A DNA stretch of 56,640 nt from Pseudonocardia kujensis (GTDB taxonomy: Bacteria > Actinomycetota > Actinomycetes > Mycobacteriales > Pseudonocardiaceae): positions 1 to 56,640 of the forward strand of contig NZ_JAJSOK010000050.1 of the NCBI RefSeq assembly GCF_021283305.1. The letters run 5' to 3'. Positions 8,193 to 15,776 of this stretch are shown piece after piece. How positions within the stretch are numbered: position 1 is the stretch's first letter; each line of letters opens with the position of its first letter. The notes beneath the pieces are model-generated. The model saw only the letters and a program-made list of their open reading frames with translations, did not search any database and was not told the origin of the DNA. Made by a program: the position numbers and the translations under genes.

Positions 8193-9293
8193 GTGAACGT
8201 GCCCGTCTGGCTCTGGTTCGCCACCATCGGCGGCCTGGTGGCCATCATCCTGGCCGACCTGTTCCTGGTCGACCACAAACCGCACGCCGTGACGATCAAG
8301 GAAGCCACCCGCTGGGTGCTGTTCTACGTCGCACTCGCCGTGCTGTTCGGCCTCGGCATCTGGTACTTCGCGGGCGGCCAGTACGCCGGGGAGTTCTTCG
8401 CCGGCTACATCACCGAGTACTCGCTCTCGGTGGACAACCTGTTCGTCTTCGTGATCATCATGTCGAGCTTCGCGGTGCCGGCGATCCACCAGCATCGCGT
8501 GCTGCTGGTCGGCATCGTGATCGCGCTCGTGATGCGCGGCCTGTTCATCGCGGTCGGCGCCGCCGCGATCAACGCGCTGAGCTGGGTGTTCTACCTCTTC
8601 GCCGCGTTCCTGGTCTACACCGCCGTGAACATGGTCCGGCAGGGCATGGGCAGCGACGACGAGGAGTGGAAGGAGCCGCGCGTCGTCTCGCTGGTCCGGC
8701 GCGTGCTGCCGGTGACCGACGAGTTCCACGGCTCCAGGACCACCGTGAAGCTCGACGGCAAGCGCTGGGTCACCCCGATGCTGATCGTGATGATCGCGAT
8801 CGGGCTCACCGACCTGCTGTTCGCCCTCGACTCCATCCCGGCGATCTTCGGCCTCACCCAGGAGCCGTTCCTGGTCTTCACGGCCAACGCCTTCGCCCTG
8901 ATGGGCCTGCGCCAGCTGTACTTCCTGCTCGGCGGGCTGCTCCGGAAGCTGATCTACCTGTCCTACGGGCTGGCGGTGATCCTGGCCTTCATCGGCGTGA
9001 AGCTGGTGCTGCACGCCCTGCACGAGAACGAGCTGCCGTTCCTCAACGGCGGCGAGCCGATCCCGGTACCGGAGGTCAGCATCGCCGTGTCCCTGCTGGT
9101 CATCGTCGGTGTCCTGGCGATCACGACGGTGGCCAGCCTGGTCGCGGTGCGGCGCCGGCCGGAGCTCGCCGACGGGCACGGCTCGGCGGTCGCGGTGCCG
9201 GTGGCGCACACCCGTGAGGAGGCCGAGGCGATGGACCGGCACGACCGCGAGATCGACGAGGAGATGGCCCGCTACGACCGCGAGCACTCCTGA
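8193..9293 (+). CDS. TerC family integral membrane protein
   Basis: Polytopic membrane protein of 366 residues with about eight or nine hydrophobic segments. It has the TerC family marks: SVDNLFVFVIIMSSF near residue 80 and IGLTDLLFALDSIPAIFG near 210, whose acidic residues in helices are thought to bind metal. The C-terminal tail (about 330-366) is cytoplasmic and rich in D, E and R. Start at GTG 8193 with GGAGG 8 nt upstream. The manganese-type riboswitch in the leader argues for a role in Mn2+ homeostasis or export (as for Alx/MntP-type proteins, or metalation of exported enzymes) rather than tellurite resistance. It ends before a shared hairpin with the convergent phosphodiesterase. Confidence 0.9.
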   Translation: MNVPVWLWFATIGGLVAIILADLFLVDHKPHAVTIKEATRWVLFYVALAVLFGLGIWYFAGGQYAGEFFAGYITEYSLSVDNLFVFVIIMSSFAVPAIHQHRVLLVGIVIALVMRGLFIAVGAAAINALSWVFYLFAAFLVYTAVNMVRQGMGSDDEEWKEPRVVSLVRRVLPVTDEFHGSRTTVKLDGKRWVTPMLIVMIAIGLTDLLFALDSIPAIFGLTQEPFLVFTANAFALMGLRQLYFLLGGLLRKLIYLSYGLAVILAFIGVKLVLHALHENELPFLNGGEPIPVPEVSIAVSLLVIVGVLAITTVASLVAVRRRPELADGHGSAVAVPVAHTREEAEAMDRHDREIDEEMARYDREHS

Positions 9294-9300
9294 CCGCTGA

Positions 9301-9346
9301 CCCGTGCGCGGCACGCGACGCCGGAGCACCGCGCGCCGCACACGGG
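9301..9346. terminator. Hairpin between convergent genes
   Basis: CCCGTGCGCGGC (9301-9312) pairs with GCCGCACACGGG (9335-9346), 11 of 12 positions, across a 22-nt loop. It starts 8 nt after the terC-like stop and 5 nt from the stop of the minus-strand phosphodiesterase, so it could end transcripts from both sides. There is no U-run, common in high-GC actinobacteria. Confidence 0.6.
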
Positions 9347-9350
9347 CACG

Positions 9351-9968
9351 TCAGCCCAGGTCCTCCAGGTGGACCAGGTCCACCCGCCGCAGCTCGCCCT
9401 CCTGCACCGTCGCCGTCATCCACGTGTGGGTGGGCTGACGGCGACGGTCGGTGGGGGAGCCGGGGTTCAGCAACCGCAGGCCGGTGGGAGCCGCTGTGGC
9501 CTCGGGACGGCTCGCCACTGTGTTGTCTGGACGGCTCGCCACTGTGTTGTCCGGACGGCTCGCCGTCGTGTCCCACGGGATGTGGCTGTGCCCGAAGACG
9601 AGCACGTCGACGTCGGGGAACCGGGCCGCCATCCGCCGTTCCCGGCCCTGCGCCGCACCCGTCTCGTGGGTCACGGCGAACCGCAGCCCGCCGACCTCGA
9701 ACCGCGCCACCTCGGGGAGACGCTCGCGCAGCTCGGGACCGTCGTTGTTGCCCCACACCCCGACGACCCGGGGCGCCCGCGCCTCCAGCGCGTCGAGCAG
9801 CCCGGGGTCCATCCAGTCGCCGGCGTGGACGACGAGGTCGTCCGCGCCGAGCGACTCCACGGCCGCCCACAGCGGCGCGGGCAGGTCCTTCGCCCGCACC
9901 GGCACGTGGGTGTCGGAGACGAGGAGCAGGGACGCGGACCCTGCGGAGCCGACCGTCGGCACCGTCAC
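9351..9968 (-). CDS. YfcE/MJ0936-like metallophosphodiesterase
   Basis: Cytoplasmic phosphodiesterase of about 205 residues in the calcineurin-like superfamily (YfcE-type). Metal-ligand motifs are in order: SDTHVP (about 17), VVHAGDWMD, WGNNDG, VTHETG and FGHSHIP, ending with LLNPGS. Family members cleave artificial phosphodiesters or cAMP; the natural substrate is unclear. Start at GTG 9968 overlaps the TGA of the FKBP gene by 4 nt (GTGA), indicating coupled translation. Unusually, between GHSHIPWDT and the closing LLNPGSP strand the protein carries the repeated octapeptide RPDNTVAS, encoded by a 24-bp tandem repeat; this loop is normally short. Confidence 0.85.
   Translation of the reverse strand: MTVPTVGSAGSASLLLVSDTHVPVRAKDLPAPLWAAVESLGADDLVVHAGDWMDPGLLDALEARAPRVVGVWGNNDGPELRERLPEVARFEVGGLRFAVTHETGAAQGRERRMAARFPDVDVLVFGHSHIPWDTTASRPDNTVASRPDNTVASRPEATAAPTGLRLLNPGSPTDRRRQPTHTWMTATVQEGELRRVDLVHLEDLG
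9505..9564 (-). repeat. 24-bp tandem repeat in the phosphodiesterase gene
   Basis: Two full copies, differing at one base, at 9505-9528 and 9529-9552 (plus strand starts GGACGGCTCGCC), and a 12-nt partial third copy. It encodes RPDNTVAS in tandem. It is in frame and lengthens a loop beside the metal site. Its ACTGTGTTGT core is AT-richer than the surrounding coding sequence. Confidence 0.85.
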
Positions 9969-10339
9969 TGCACCGCGAGCAGGTCCACCACGAAGATCAG
10001 GGTCTCGCCGCCCTTGATGACGCCGCCGGCGCCCCGGTCGCCGTAACCCAGGTGCGGCGGGATGACCAGCCGGCGCCGGCCGCCGACCCGCATGCCCTGC
10101 ACACCCTGGTCCCAGCCCTGGATGACCTGGCCGGCGCCGAGGCCGAACTGCAGCGGCTGGCCGCGGTTGTAGGAGGCGTCGAACTCCTCGCCGGTCGAGT
10201 GCGCCACGCCGACGTAGTGCACGGCCACCCGGTGGCCGGCCGTCGCCTCCTCGCCCTCGCCCACGGTGATGTCGGTGATCTCGAGGTCGGTCGGGGCCGG
10301 GCCGTCGATCGGGTCGACGTCGGGCTTCTGCGGTGCCAT
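9965..10339 (-). CDS. FKBP-type peptidyl-prolyl cis-trans isomerase
   Basis: Single-domain FKBP of 124 residues with no signal peptide, so a cytoplasmic folding helper. The family pattern is complete: VAVHYVGV, EFDASYNRGQPLQFGLGAGQVIQGWDQGVQGMRVGG split across residues 45-85, RRLVIPPHLGYGDRG and LIFVVDLLAV. Start ATG 10339 is preceded by AGGAGG at good spacing. It is the first gene of a two-gene unit with the phosphodiesterase (GTGA overlap) and is divergent from the MOSC gene, with about 100 bp of shared promoter region between them. Confidence 0.95.
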   Translation of the reverse strand: MAPQKPDVDPIDGPAPTDLEITDITVGEGEEATAGHRVAVHYVGVAHSTGEEFDASYNRGQPLQFGLGAGQVIQGWDQGVQGMRVGGRRRLVIPPHLGYGDRGAGGVIKGGETLIFVVDLLAVQ

Positions 10340-10441
10340 CGTCGGGTTCCTCCTGGGTCTCGCGTCGGTCGGGCGCCACCCTGCCAGACCCCCGCCGTCC
10401 GGAGGTGGCGCGGGGCCCCGCCCGCCCGCTACGAAGGGATC

Positions 10442-11350
10442 ATGACCACAGCAGCGTCACCGGCGACGACCCTGGCGACGATCACCGCCCTCCACCGGTT
10501 CCCCGTCAAGTCCATGCAGGGGGAACGGGTCGACGCGCTCGCCCTGCTGCCCGGCGGGGCCCTCGGCGACCGTGCCTACGCCGTCGTCGACGCCGAGGAC
10601 GGCACCGTGGCCAGCGCCAAGTACCCCCGGAAGTGGGGCGCGCTCCTGGGTTGCCACGCCGCGTTCGTCGCCGATCCGGAGCCCGACGCCGGCCCGCCGC
10701 CCGTCGCCGTGACCTTCCCCGACGGCCGCACCCTGCGCAGCGACGGGCCCGGACTCGACGCGGCCCTCTCCGACCTGCTCGGCCGCGCGGTCGTGCTGTC
10801 GGCCGACCCGGCCGCCGGCGCCGAGTTCGAGGAGCAGTGGCCGCGGATCGACGGGCTCGCGCCGCAGGCGTTCATCGACGACACCACCGTCGAGCACAGC
10901 GAGGAGGGCGAGCCGGTCAGCCGGATCGGCACGGCCGGGCTCACCCCGACCGACTCCTTCCTCGATCTCGGCGTGCTGCACCTGATCACCGGCTCGACGC
11001 TCGGCGCGCTCGCCGAGGCCGCCCCCGGCTCGGTGTTCGACGCCCGCCGCTACCGCCCGAACCTGCTGCTGGACACGGGGGAGGGCCCCGGGTTCGTCGA
11101 GGACGGGTGGGTCGGCGAGACGCTCGACGCCGGTGACGCGCGGATCACGGTGACCATGCCGACCATGCGCTGCGTGATGACGACACTGGCCCAGGAGGGC
11201 CTGGCCGAGGACCGGGACACCCTGCGCACGATCGCGAGGCTCAACCGGCGCAGCATTCCGGGCATGGGGACCTGGGCGTGCGCGGGGGCCTACGCCGACG
11301 TCGTCAGGGCGGGCACGGTCCGGGTCGGGGACGTCCTCGGGCCGGTCTGA
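10442..11350 (+). CDS. MOSC domain protein
   Basis: Protein of 302 residues with an N-terminal MOSC beta-barrel (FPVKSMQGERVDALALLPGGALGDRAYAV split over residues 20-48) and the C-terminal MOSC domain (ARRYRPNLLLDT-like phrase FDARRYRPNLLL, then MPTMRCVMTTLAQ with the conserved cysteine, and RLNRRSIPGMGTWACAGAY). MOSC proteins carry the molybdenum cofactor or a sulfur, as in mARC and YiiM, and reduce N-hydroxylated compounds; the exact substrate is unknown. Start at ATG 10442; TACGAA 6 nt upstream is an imperfect leaderless -10. Divergent from FKBP. Confidence 0.88.
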   Translation: MTTAASPATTLATITALHRFPVKSMQGERVDALALLPGGALGDRAYAVVDAEDGTVASAKYPRKWGALLGCHAAFVADPEPDAGPPPVAVTFPDGRTLRSDGPGLDAALSDLLGRAVVLSADPAAGAEFEEQWPRIDGLAPQAFIDDTTVEHSEEGEPVSRIGTAGLTPTDSFLDLGVLHLITGSTLGALAEAAPGSVFDARRYRPNLLLDTGEGPGFVEDGWVGETLDAGDARITVTMPTMRCVMTTLAQEGLAEDRDTLRTIARLNRRSIPGMGTWACAGAYADVVRAGTVRVGDVLGPV

Positions 11351-11393
11351 CCGCCGGACGAGCGTTCGGAAGGCGGGTCGCGGGAGCCGGCGG

Positions 11394-11399
11394 TAACGT
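11394..11399 (+). promoter_or_regulatory. -10 box before the MFS leader ORF
   Basis: TAACGT lies 8 nt before the GTG at 11408, in the 57-nt gap after the MOSC gene. It fits TANNNT and would give a transcript beginning at about the leader ORF start. Confidence 0.5.
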
Positions 11400-11407
11400 C
11401 CGGCGTC

Positions 11408-11446
11408 GTGCCCGAACGCCCTCACCCCGCCCGCATCGCCTCATGA
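11408..11446 (+). CDS. 12-residue leader peptide overlapping the MFS start
   Basis: A short ORF, GTG to TGA, encoding V-PERPHPARIAS. Its stop overlaps the ATG of the MFS gene as ATGA, the same junction used by coupled genes elsewhere in the window. Its GTG sits 8 nt after a TANNNT box and has no ribosome binding site, so it would be read leaderless. The MFS gene itself lacks a Shine-Dalgarno sequence. I infer that ribosomes reach the MFS start by terminating here. Four prolines or arginines in a row-like pattern could slow ribosomes, but no attenuator hairpin is evident. Confidence 0.45.
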   Translation: MPERPHPARIAS

Positions 11447-12978
11447 CCTCGGCCCCTGCCCGGAAGGGGACCGAGGAGGAGTACACGCCGGACCCGCGGC
11501 GCTGGCGGGCCCTGTCCGTCACACTCGCCGCGGGGTTCATGACCCTGCTCGACGTCAGCATCGTCTCGGTGGCGCTGCCGTCGATCCAGCGGGGGCTGGG
11601 CACGGACCCGGCCGGCGCGCAGTGGGTGGTCTCGGGGTACGCGCTGACCTTCGGCCTCGCGCTGGTCCCGGCGGGCCGGCTCGGCGACGCGTTCGGCCGC
11701 CGCCGGATGTTCCTCGTCGCGCTCACCGCGTTCGTCGCGTTCAGCGCCGTGTGCGGCGCGGCGCCCACGATCGAGTTGCTCGTGGTCGCGCGGCTCCTGC
11801 AGGGCTTCGCCGCAGGCTCGCTCGCCCCGCAGAACTCCGGGCTGATCCAGAGCCTGTTCCGCGGCGCCGAGCGGGGCCGGGCCTTCGGGTTCTTCGGCGC
11901 CACGGTCGGCATCTCGACCGCGGCGGGACCGATCGTGGGCGGGCTGCTGCTCGCCGCCTTCGGCGAGCCCGACGGCTGGCGGTGGATCTTCTACGTCAAC
12001 GTCCCGATCGGCGTGCTGGCCGTGGTCCTGGCGGCGCGGCTGCTGCCGAAGGCGCGCACGGGCGCACGGCCGCACATCGACTGGGCCGGGGCCGGGCTGC
12101 TCGGCGGGGCGGTGCTCGCGCTACTGCTGCCGCTGGTGCAGGCGGAGTCGGGTGGGCTCGCGCGGTTGTGGTGGCTCTTCCCGATCGGCGTGGTCCTGGC
12201 GGTGGTGTTCCTGTGGTGGGAGCGGCGGGAGGTCCGTGTCGGCGCCGAGCCGCTGTTCGACGTCCGGCTGGTCACCGAGACCTCCGGCTACGCCCCCGGT
12301 GCCCTGCTCGGGCTCGTCTACTTCACCGGGTTCTCCGGTGTCTGGATCGTGTTCGCGCAGTTCTTCCAGGCGGGCCTGGGCTACACGCCGCTGCAGTCGG
12401 GGCTCTCGGTCACGGCGTTCGCGGTCGGCTCCGCGGTGTCCGCGGTGGTGGCCGGCCGGCTCGTCGAGCGCTTCGGCCGCCGGCTCACGGTGTTCGGCCT
12501 CGCGCTGGTCGCGGTCGGGATCGCCACGACCGCCGCGATCCTGGCGCTGGTCCCGGGCGGGAGCGCCGGGATCGCCGCCGCACCCGCCCTGCTCGTCGGC
12601 GGGATCGGGGGCGGTTTCGTGATCTCGCCGAACATCACCATGACCCTGCGCAACGTGCCGGTCCGGATGGCGGGGTCGGCCGGCGGCGCCCTGCAGACGG
12701 GCCAGCGGGTGGGCGCGGCCATCGGCACCGCAGTCGTCGCCGGGGTGTTCTACGGCGTGCTGGCCGCCGCGGGCCGCTCGTACCAGGCGGGCATCGCGGG
12801 CGCGCTGGGTGTGGCCGTCCTGACGACACTGATCGCGCTGGGCGTGGCGATCTGGGACCTGCGCAACGAGCGCCGGCACGCGTCGTGCGTGGGTGCCCCG
12901 GACCCCGACGCGCCGGACACCCGCGGCGACGGGGCCACCGCCGACGACGGGACGCCCCACCACATCTCGCACGACTGA
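11443..12978 (+). CDS. MFS drug exporter, DHA2 (EmrB/QacA) family
   Basis: Proton-driven efflux pump of 511 residues with about 14 hydrophobic segments. The first helix carries the DHA2 pattern FMTLLDVSIVSVALPSI, helix 2-3 has WVVSGYALTFGLALVPAGRLGDAFGRRRMF (motif A, given in pieces), and motif C is seen as ATVGISTAAGPIVGGLL. The C-terminal tail is short and acidic. Start at ATG 11443, overlapping the stop of the leader peptide. Substrate not predictable from sequence. No TetR or MarR regulator is adjacent, which is unusual for this family. It ends 7 bp from the convergent S9 peptidase gene. Confidence 0.92.
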   Translation: MTSAPARKGTEEEYTPDPRRWRALSVTLAAGFMTLLDVSIVSVALPSIQRGLGTDPAGAQWVVSGYALTFGLALVPAGRLGDAFGRRRMFLVALTAFVAFSAVCGAAPTIELLVVARLLQGFAAGSLAPQNSGLIQSLFRGAERGRAFGFFGATVGISTAAGPIVGGLLLAAFGEPDGWRWIFYVNVPIGVLAVVLAARLLPKARTGARPHIDWAGAGLLGGAVLALLLPLVQAESGGLARLWWLFPIGVVLAVVFLWWERREVRVGAEPLFDVRLVTETSGYAPGALLGLVYFTGFSGVWIVFAQFFQAGLGYTPLQSGLSVTAFAVGSAVSAVVAGRLVERFGRRLTVFGLALVAVGIATTAAILALVPGGSAGIAAAPALLVGGIGGGFVISPNITMTLRNVPVRMAGSAGGALQTGQRVGAAIGTAVVAGVFYGVLAAAGRSYQAGIAGALGVAVLTTLIALGVAIWDLRNERRHASCVGAPDPDAPDTRGDGATADDGTPHHISHD

Positions 12979-12985
12979 GACACGC

Positions 12986-15121
12986 TCAGGCCGGCGGCGT
13001 GGGCACCCCCAGGGCGTCGCGCAGGAACCGCACCTGCAGGAGCAGCAGGTTCTCCGCGACGACCTCCTGCGGCGTCATGTGCGTGACGCCGGAGAGTGGC
13101 AGCACCTGGTGCGGCCGTCCCGCGGCGAGCAGCGCCGAGGACAGCCGCAGGGTGTGGGCGGCCACGACGTTGTCGTCGGCGAGCCCGTGGATGATCATCA
13201 GCGGCCGGTCCGGCCGGTCCTCGGAGGCCGGGGTGGCGGCGTCGGCGAGCAGCGAGGAGCGCTCGTAGGCGGCCGGCTCCCGGTCCGGGTGGCCGAGATA
13301 GCGCTCGGTGTAGTGGGTGTCGTAGAGGGCCCAGTCCGTGACCGGTGCCCCCGCGACGGCGGCGTGGAAGACGTCGGGCCGGCGCAGCACCGCGAGCGCG
13401 GCGAGGAACCCGCCGAAGGACCAACCGCGGATCCCGACCCGGGTGAGGTCGAGGTCCGGGTTCTCCACGGCGAGCGCGCGCAGGGCGTCGACCTGGTCGT
13501 CGAGCACCGGCGCGGCGAGGTCGAGGTGCACGGCCCGCTCGAACTCCGGGCCGCGGCCGGGCATCCCGCGCCCGTCGACCACGACCACCGCGAAGCCCTG
13601 CTCCGCGAACCACTGGCTGGTCAGGTGCGGGTTGCGGGCGGCGTAGACGCGCTGGCCGTGCGGCCCGCCGTAGGGGTCCATCAGCACCGGCAGCGGCGTA
13701 CCCGGCTCCCACCAGGACGGCAGCAGCAACGCCGTCTGCAGCCGTCGCTCCCCGGCCCGGTGCAGGGAGATCCGCAGGTCGAGGCCCGGCTCGGCGGCGT
13801 AGGAGGCGATCTCCCGCTCGCCGCCCGCCGCCCGGACACTGGTCGCGGCCGGCGACGTGAGGTCGGTCGAGGTGCGCACGAACGTGCCCCCCGCGAGGCG
13901 GCCGGAGTGCACGCCCTCCTCGGGCGAGGCGGGCACCAGGCCGCCGGCCGCGCTCCACGTCCAGAGCCGCACCGACGCGGGCGTGGTGGAGCCGCTGATC
14001 AACAGGGTGTCGCCGTCGACGTCGAGCAGGCTGCGGACCTGGATCTCCGGCGGGGTGACCGGCTCGCCGTCGACCAGCACGCGGTGCGCCCCGTCCCGGT
14101 GGGCGAGCTTCACCAGCGCACCGGAGGCGGTGTGCGCGCGCAGGCCGGGGGTGGCGTCGACCCAGACCGGGTCGGTCTCCTCGTCGACGAGCGTGGTGGC
14201 GCCGGTCGCCGGGTCGACCCGGAGCATCCGCAGGGCCTTCTGGTCCCGCGGCTGCACGATCACGAACAGGCCGCGGTCGTCCCACAGGACGTCGACCACG
14301 TACTCGTCGCGGCCCGCGTCCCACCTGATCGGCGTGCGGCGCCCGTCGAGCCCCACGACCTCGAGGCTCACGGCAGGGTTCGTGGTGCCCGCCGCGGGAT
14401 ACCGCACAGGGGTCGGGGTGCGGTCGGGGTTGGCCGGGTCCGCGATGTGCCACACCGGGACCGCGGACTCGTCGACCCGCGCGACGACGAGGGCGTCGCC
14501 CTCGGGGGACCACCAGAAGCCGCGCATCCGGTCGATCTCCTCGGCGGCCACGAAGTCGGCCAGGCCGTAGGTGACGTCGTCGGACTCGGGCACGAGGAGC
14601 GTCTCGGTCAGGCGTGCGGCGATCAGGTGCACGTGCAGCGCGCCGCCGGACACGAAGGCGATCCGCGCGCCCGTCGGGTCGAGGCGGGGGTCGATCACCG
14701 CGCCGTCGGTCTCGATCAGCCGCGGGGCGAGGCCGCCGGCGAAATCGGCGAGGTAGAGCTTGCCGGACAACGGGAAGACCGCGCGGGTCACGGCCCGGTC
14801 CGTCGCGTAGCCGACCACGCCGCCGGCCTGCTCCCGGGCCCGCTCGCGGCGCGCCCGCTCCTCGGCCGGCAGGTCCTCGACGTCGGTGGTGTCGAGCTCG
14901 CGGGGATCCGCGGTCAACCGCTCCTCGCCGGTCTCCACCTCGAGGCTCCACAGGCAGGTCACGGGGTCGGTCCCGGCACGGCTGCGCAGGAAGACCACCC
15001 GGCCGCCGTCGGGCGAGACGGTGACGCCGCGTGGGGCGCCGAGGGTGAACCGGCGGGTGCGGGCGTGCAGGCGGGGGAAGGACTCGGCGGTGGGCCGGGT
15101 CGGCGTGATCGGCTGGCTCAC
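12986..15121 (-). CDS. S9 family prolyl oligopeptidase / dipeptidyl peptidase IV
   Basis: Serine peptidase of 711 residues: an eight-bladed-propeller-like N-terminal region (about 30-450, repeats such as VSPDGGRVVFL and WSPEGDALVVARV) followed by an alpha/beta hydrolase. Catalytic residues are visible: Ser in RGWSFGGFLA (about 568), Asp in IHGLADDNV (about 650), His in GVTHMTPQE (about 680). The Glu pair of true DPP4 (a DR or EE motif near residue 170) is suggested by FVAAEEIDRMRGFWW. No signal peptide. It removes N-terminal dipeptides or cuts short peptides after proline. Start at GTG 15121, 7 nt after CAGACT, a fair leaderless -10; longer in-frame starts exist but lack coding bias. Confidence 0.9.
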   Translation of the reverse strand: MSQPITPTRPTAESFPRLHARTRRFTLGAPRGVTVSPDGGRVVFLRSRAGTDPVTCLWSLEVETGEERLTADPRELDTTDVEDLPAEERARRERAREQAGGVVGYATDRAVTRAVFPLSGKLYLADFAGGLAPRLIETDGAVIDPRLDPTGARIAFVSGGALHVHLIAARLTETLLVPESDDVTYGLADFVAAEEIDRMRGFWWSPEGDALVVARVDESAVPVWHIADPANPDRTPTPVRYPAAGTTNPAVSLEVVGLDGRRTPIRWDAGRDEYVVDVLWDDRGLFVIVQPRDQKALRMLRVDPATGATTLVDEETDPVWVDATPGLRAHTASGALVKLAHRDGAHRVLVDGEPVTPPEIQVRSLLDVDGDTLLISGSTTPASVRLWTWSAAGGLVPASPEEGVHSGRLAGGTFVRTSTDLTSPAATSVRAAGGEREIASYAAEPGLDLRISLHRAGERRLQTALLLPSWWEPGTPLPVLMDPYGGPHGQRVYAARNPHLTSQWFAEQGFAVVVVDGRGMPGRGPEFERAVHLDLAAPVLDDQVDALRALAVENPDLDLTRVGIRGWSFGGFLAALAVLRRPDVFHAAVAGAPVTDWALYDTHYTERYLGHPDREPAAYERSSLLADAATPASEDRPDRPLMIIHGLADDNVVAAHTLRLSSALLAAGRPHQVLPLSGVTHMTPQEVVAENLLLLQVRFLRDALGVPTPPA

Positions 15122-15195
15122 GAGGGGCAGTCTGCCGGACCGGGTCCCCAGGGACCGGACGGCCTTCCCTGCCGAACGACCGGTGGCTGGCAGAG

Positions 15196-15567
15196 GTGAT
15201 GGGCCGACACCGGACACGGCTGCTTGCCCTGTCCGGGCGGGTGATCGACGCGGCCACCGCCGCCCGCGCGGGGCTGGTGCCGGAGGCGCCGCCGGCGGCC
15301 GCGCTGGACCCGGCCGAGGAGAGGGCGGCGCTGCCGCCGCTCGCCGTGGAGGTGGGCAAGGCGTTCGTCAACCCCCGGGACCGAGGCGGGCTTCGCCGCG
15401 GCGGCCGAGGCGGCGGCCCGCTCTTCGGCACCGCCGAGCACCGGGAACGGATGGCGGCCTTCCTGGAACGCCGACCCGCTCGCCCCACCGGGAGGACCGC
15501 TCGCCCCGCGGCCCGTCTCCGTTTTGCGTCCGCGGCGTTGGGAATGCATCTGCACCATCGGAGGTGA
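15196..15567 (+). pseudogene. Decayed enoyl-CoA hydratase C-terminus
   Basis: Fragments of a crotonase protein are split over two frames. Frame 1 gives SGRVIDAATAARAGLV and LAVEVGKAFVN; the next piece TEAGFAAAAEAAAR (15379-15420) is in another frame; then LFGTAEHRERMAAFLERRP (about 15421-15477) is back in frame 1. Together they match the end of enoyl-CoA hydratases (vDAaeAxxiGLV ... LFgTeDhreGmaAFleKR). The N-terminal two thirds with the active site are absent. A start with AGAGGTG precedes ATG 15199, and frame 1 stays open to 15567, but the frame switches and missing domain make a functional enzyme unlikely. Confidence 0.7.
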
Positions 15568-15571
15568 CCGG

Positions 15572-15760
15572 ATGATCAACGTGTACCTCTCGGCCCGCGC
15601 GCTGGCCGCGGCGCGGTCGGTGGATCCGGCCGTGTCGCCGGCGGCCGTGCACGCGGCCGTCGAGATCGCCCTGGTCGAGCAGCTGCGCGAGGTCGCCACG
15701 TGGTCGCCGGACCGGATCCGGGACCGCGCGGCGCGCATCGAGCAGGACGCGGCGGGCTGA
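15572..15760 (+). CDS. Small hypothetical protein, 62 residues
   Basis: Unrecognised cytoplasmic protein. It has a textbook ribosome binding site, GGAGGTGA at 15560-15567, 4 nt before ATG 15572, and good codon bias. The sequence starts MINVYLSARALAAARSVDP and is predicted helical, with a middle VHAAVEIALVEQLREVATWSP and a charged end RIRDRAARIEQDAAG. No motif, no signal peptide, no membrane helix. The RBS overlaps the stop of the hydratase relic. It ends 16 bp from the convergent LCP gene. Function unknown. Confidence 0.65.
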   Translation: MINVYLSARALAAARSVDPAVSPAAVHAAVEIALVEQLREVATWSPDRIRDRAARIEQDAAG

Positions 15761-15776
15761 CCCCGGCCCGGCGTTC

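Noticed and set aside
12893..15199. Long open plus-strand frame opposite the S9 peptidase gene.
   Set aside because: High GC makes antisense frames long. Its product is Arg/Gly/Pro-rich without motifs, while the minus strand encodes a complete S9 peptidase.
15196..15567. A functional 123-residue protein from the continuous frame.
   Set aside because: Crotonase similarity jumps to another frame in the middle, and the enzyme half is missing, so I call it a relic even though the frame stays open.
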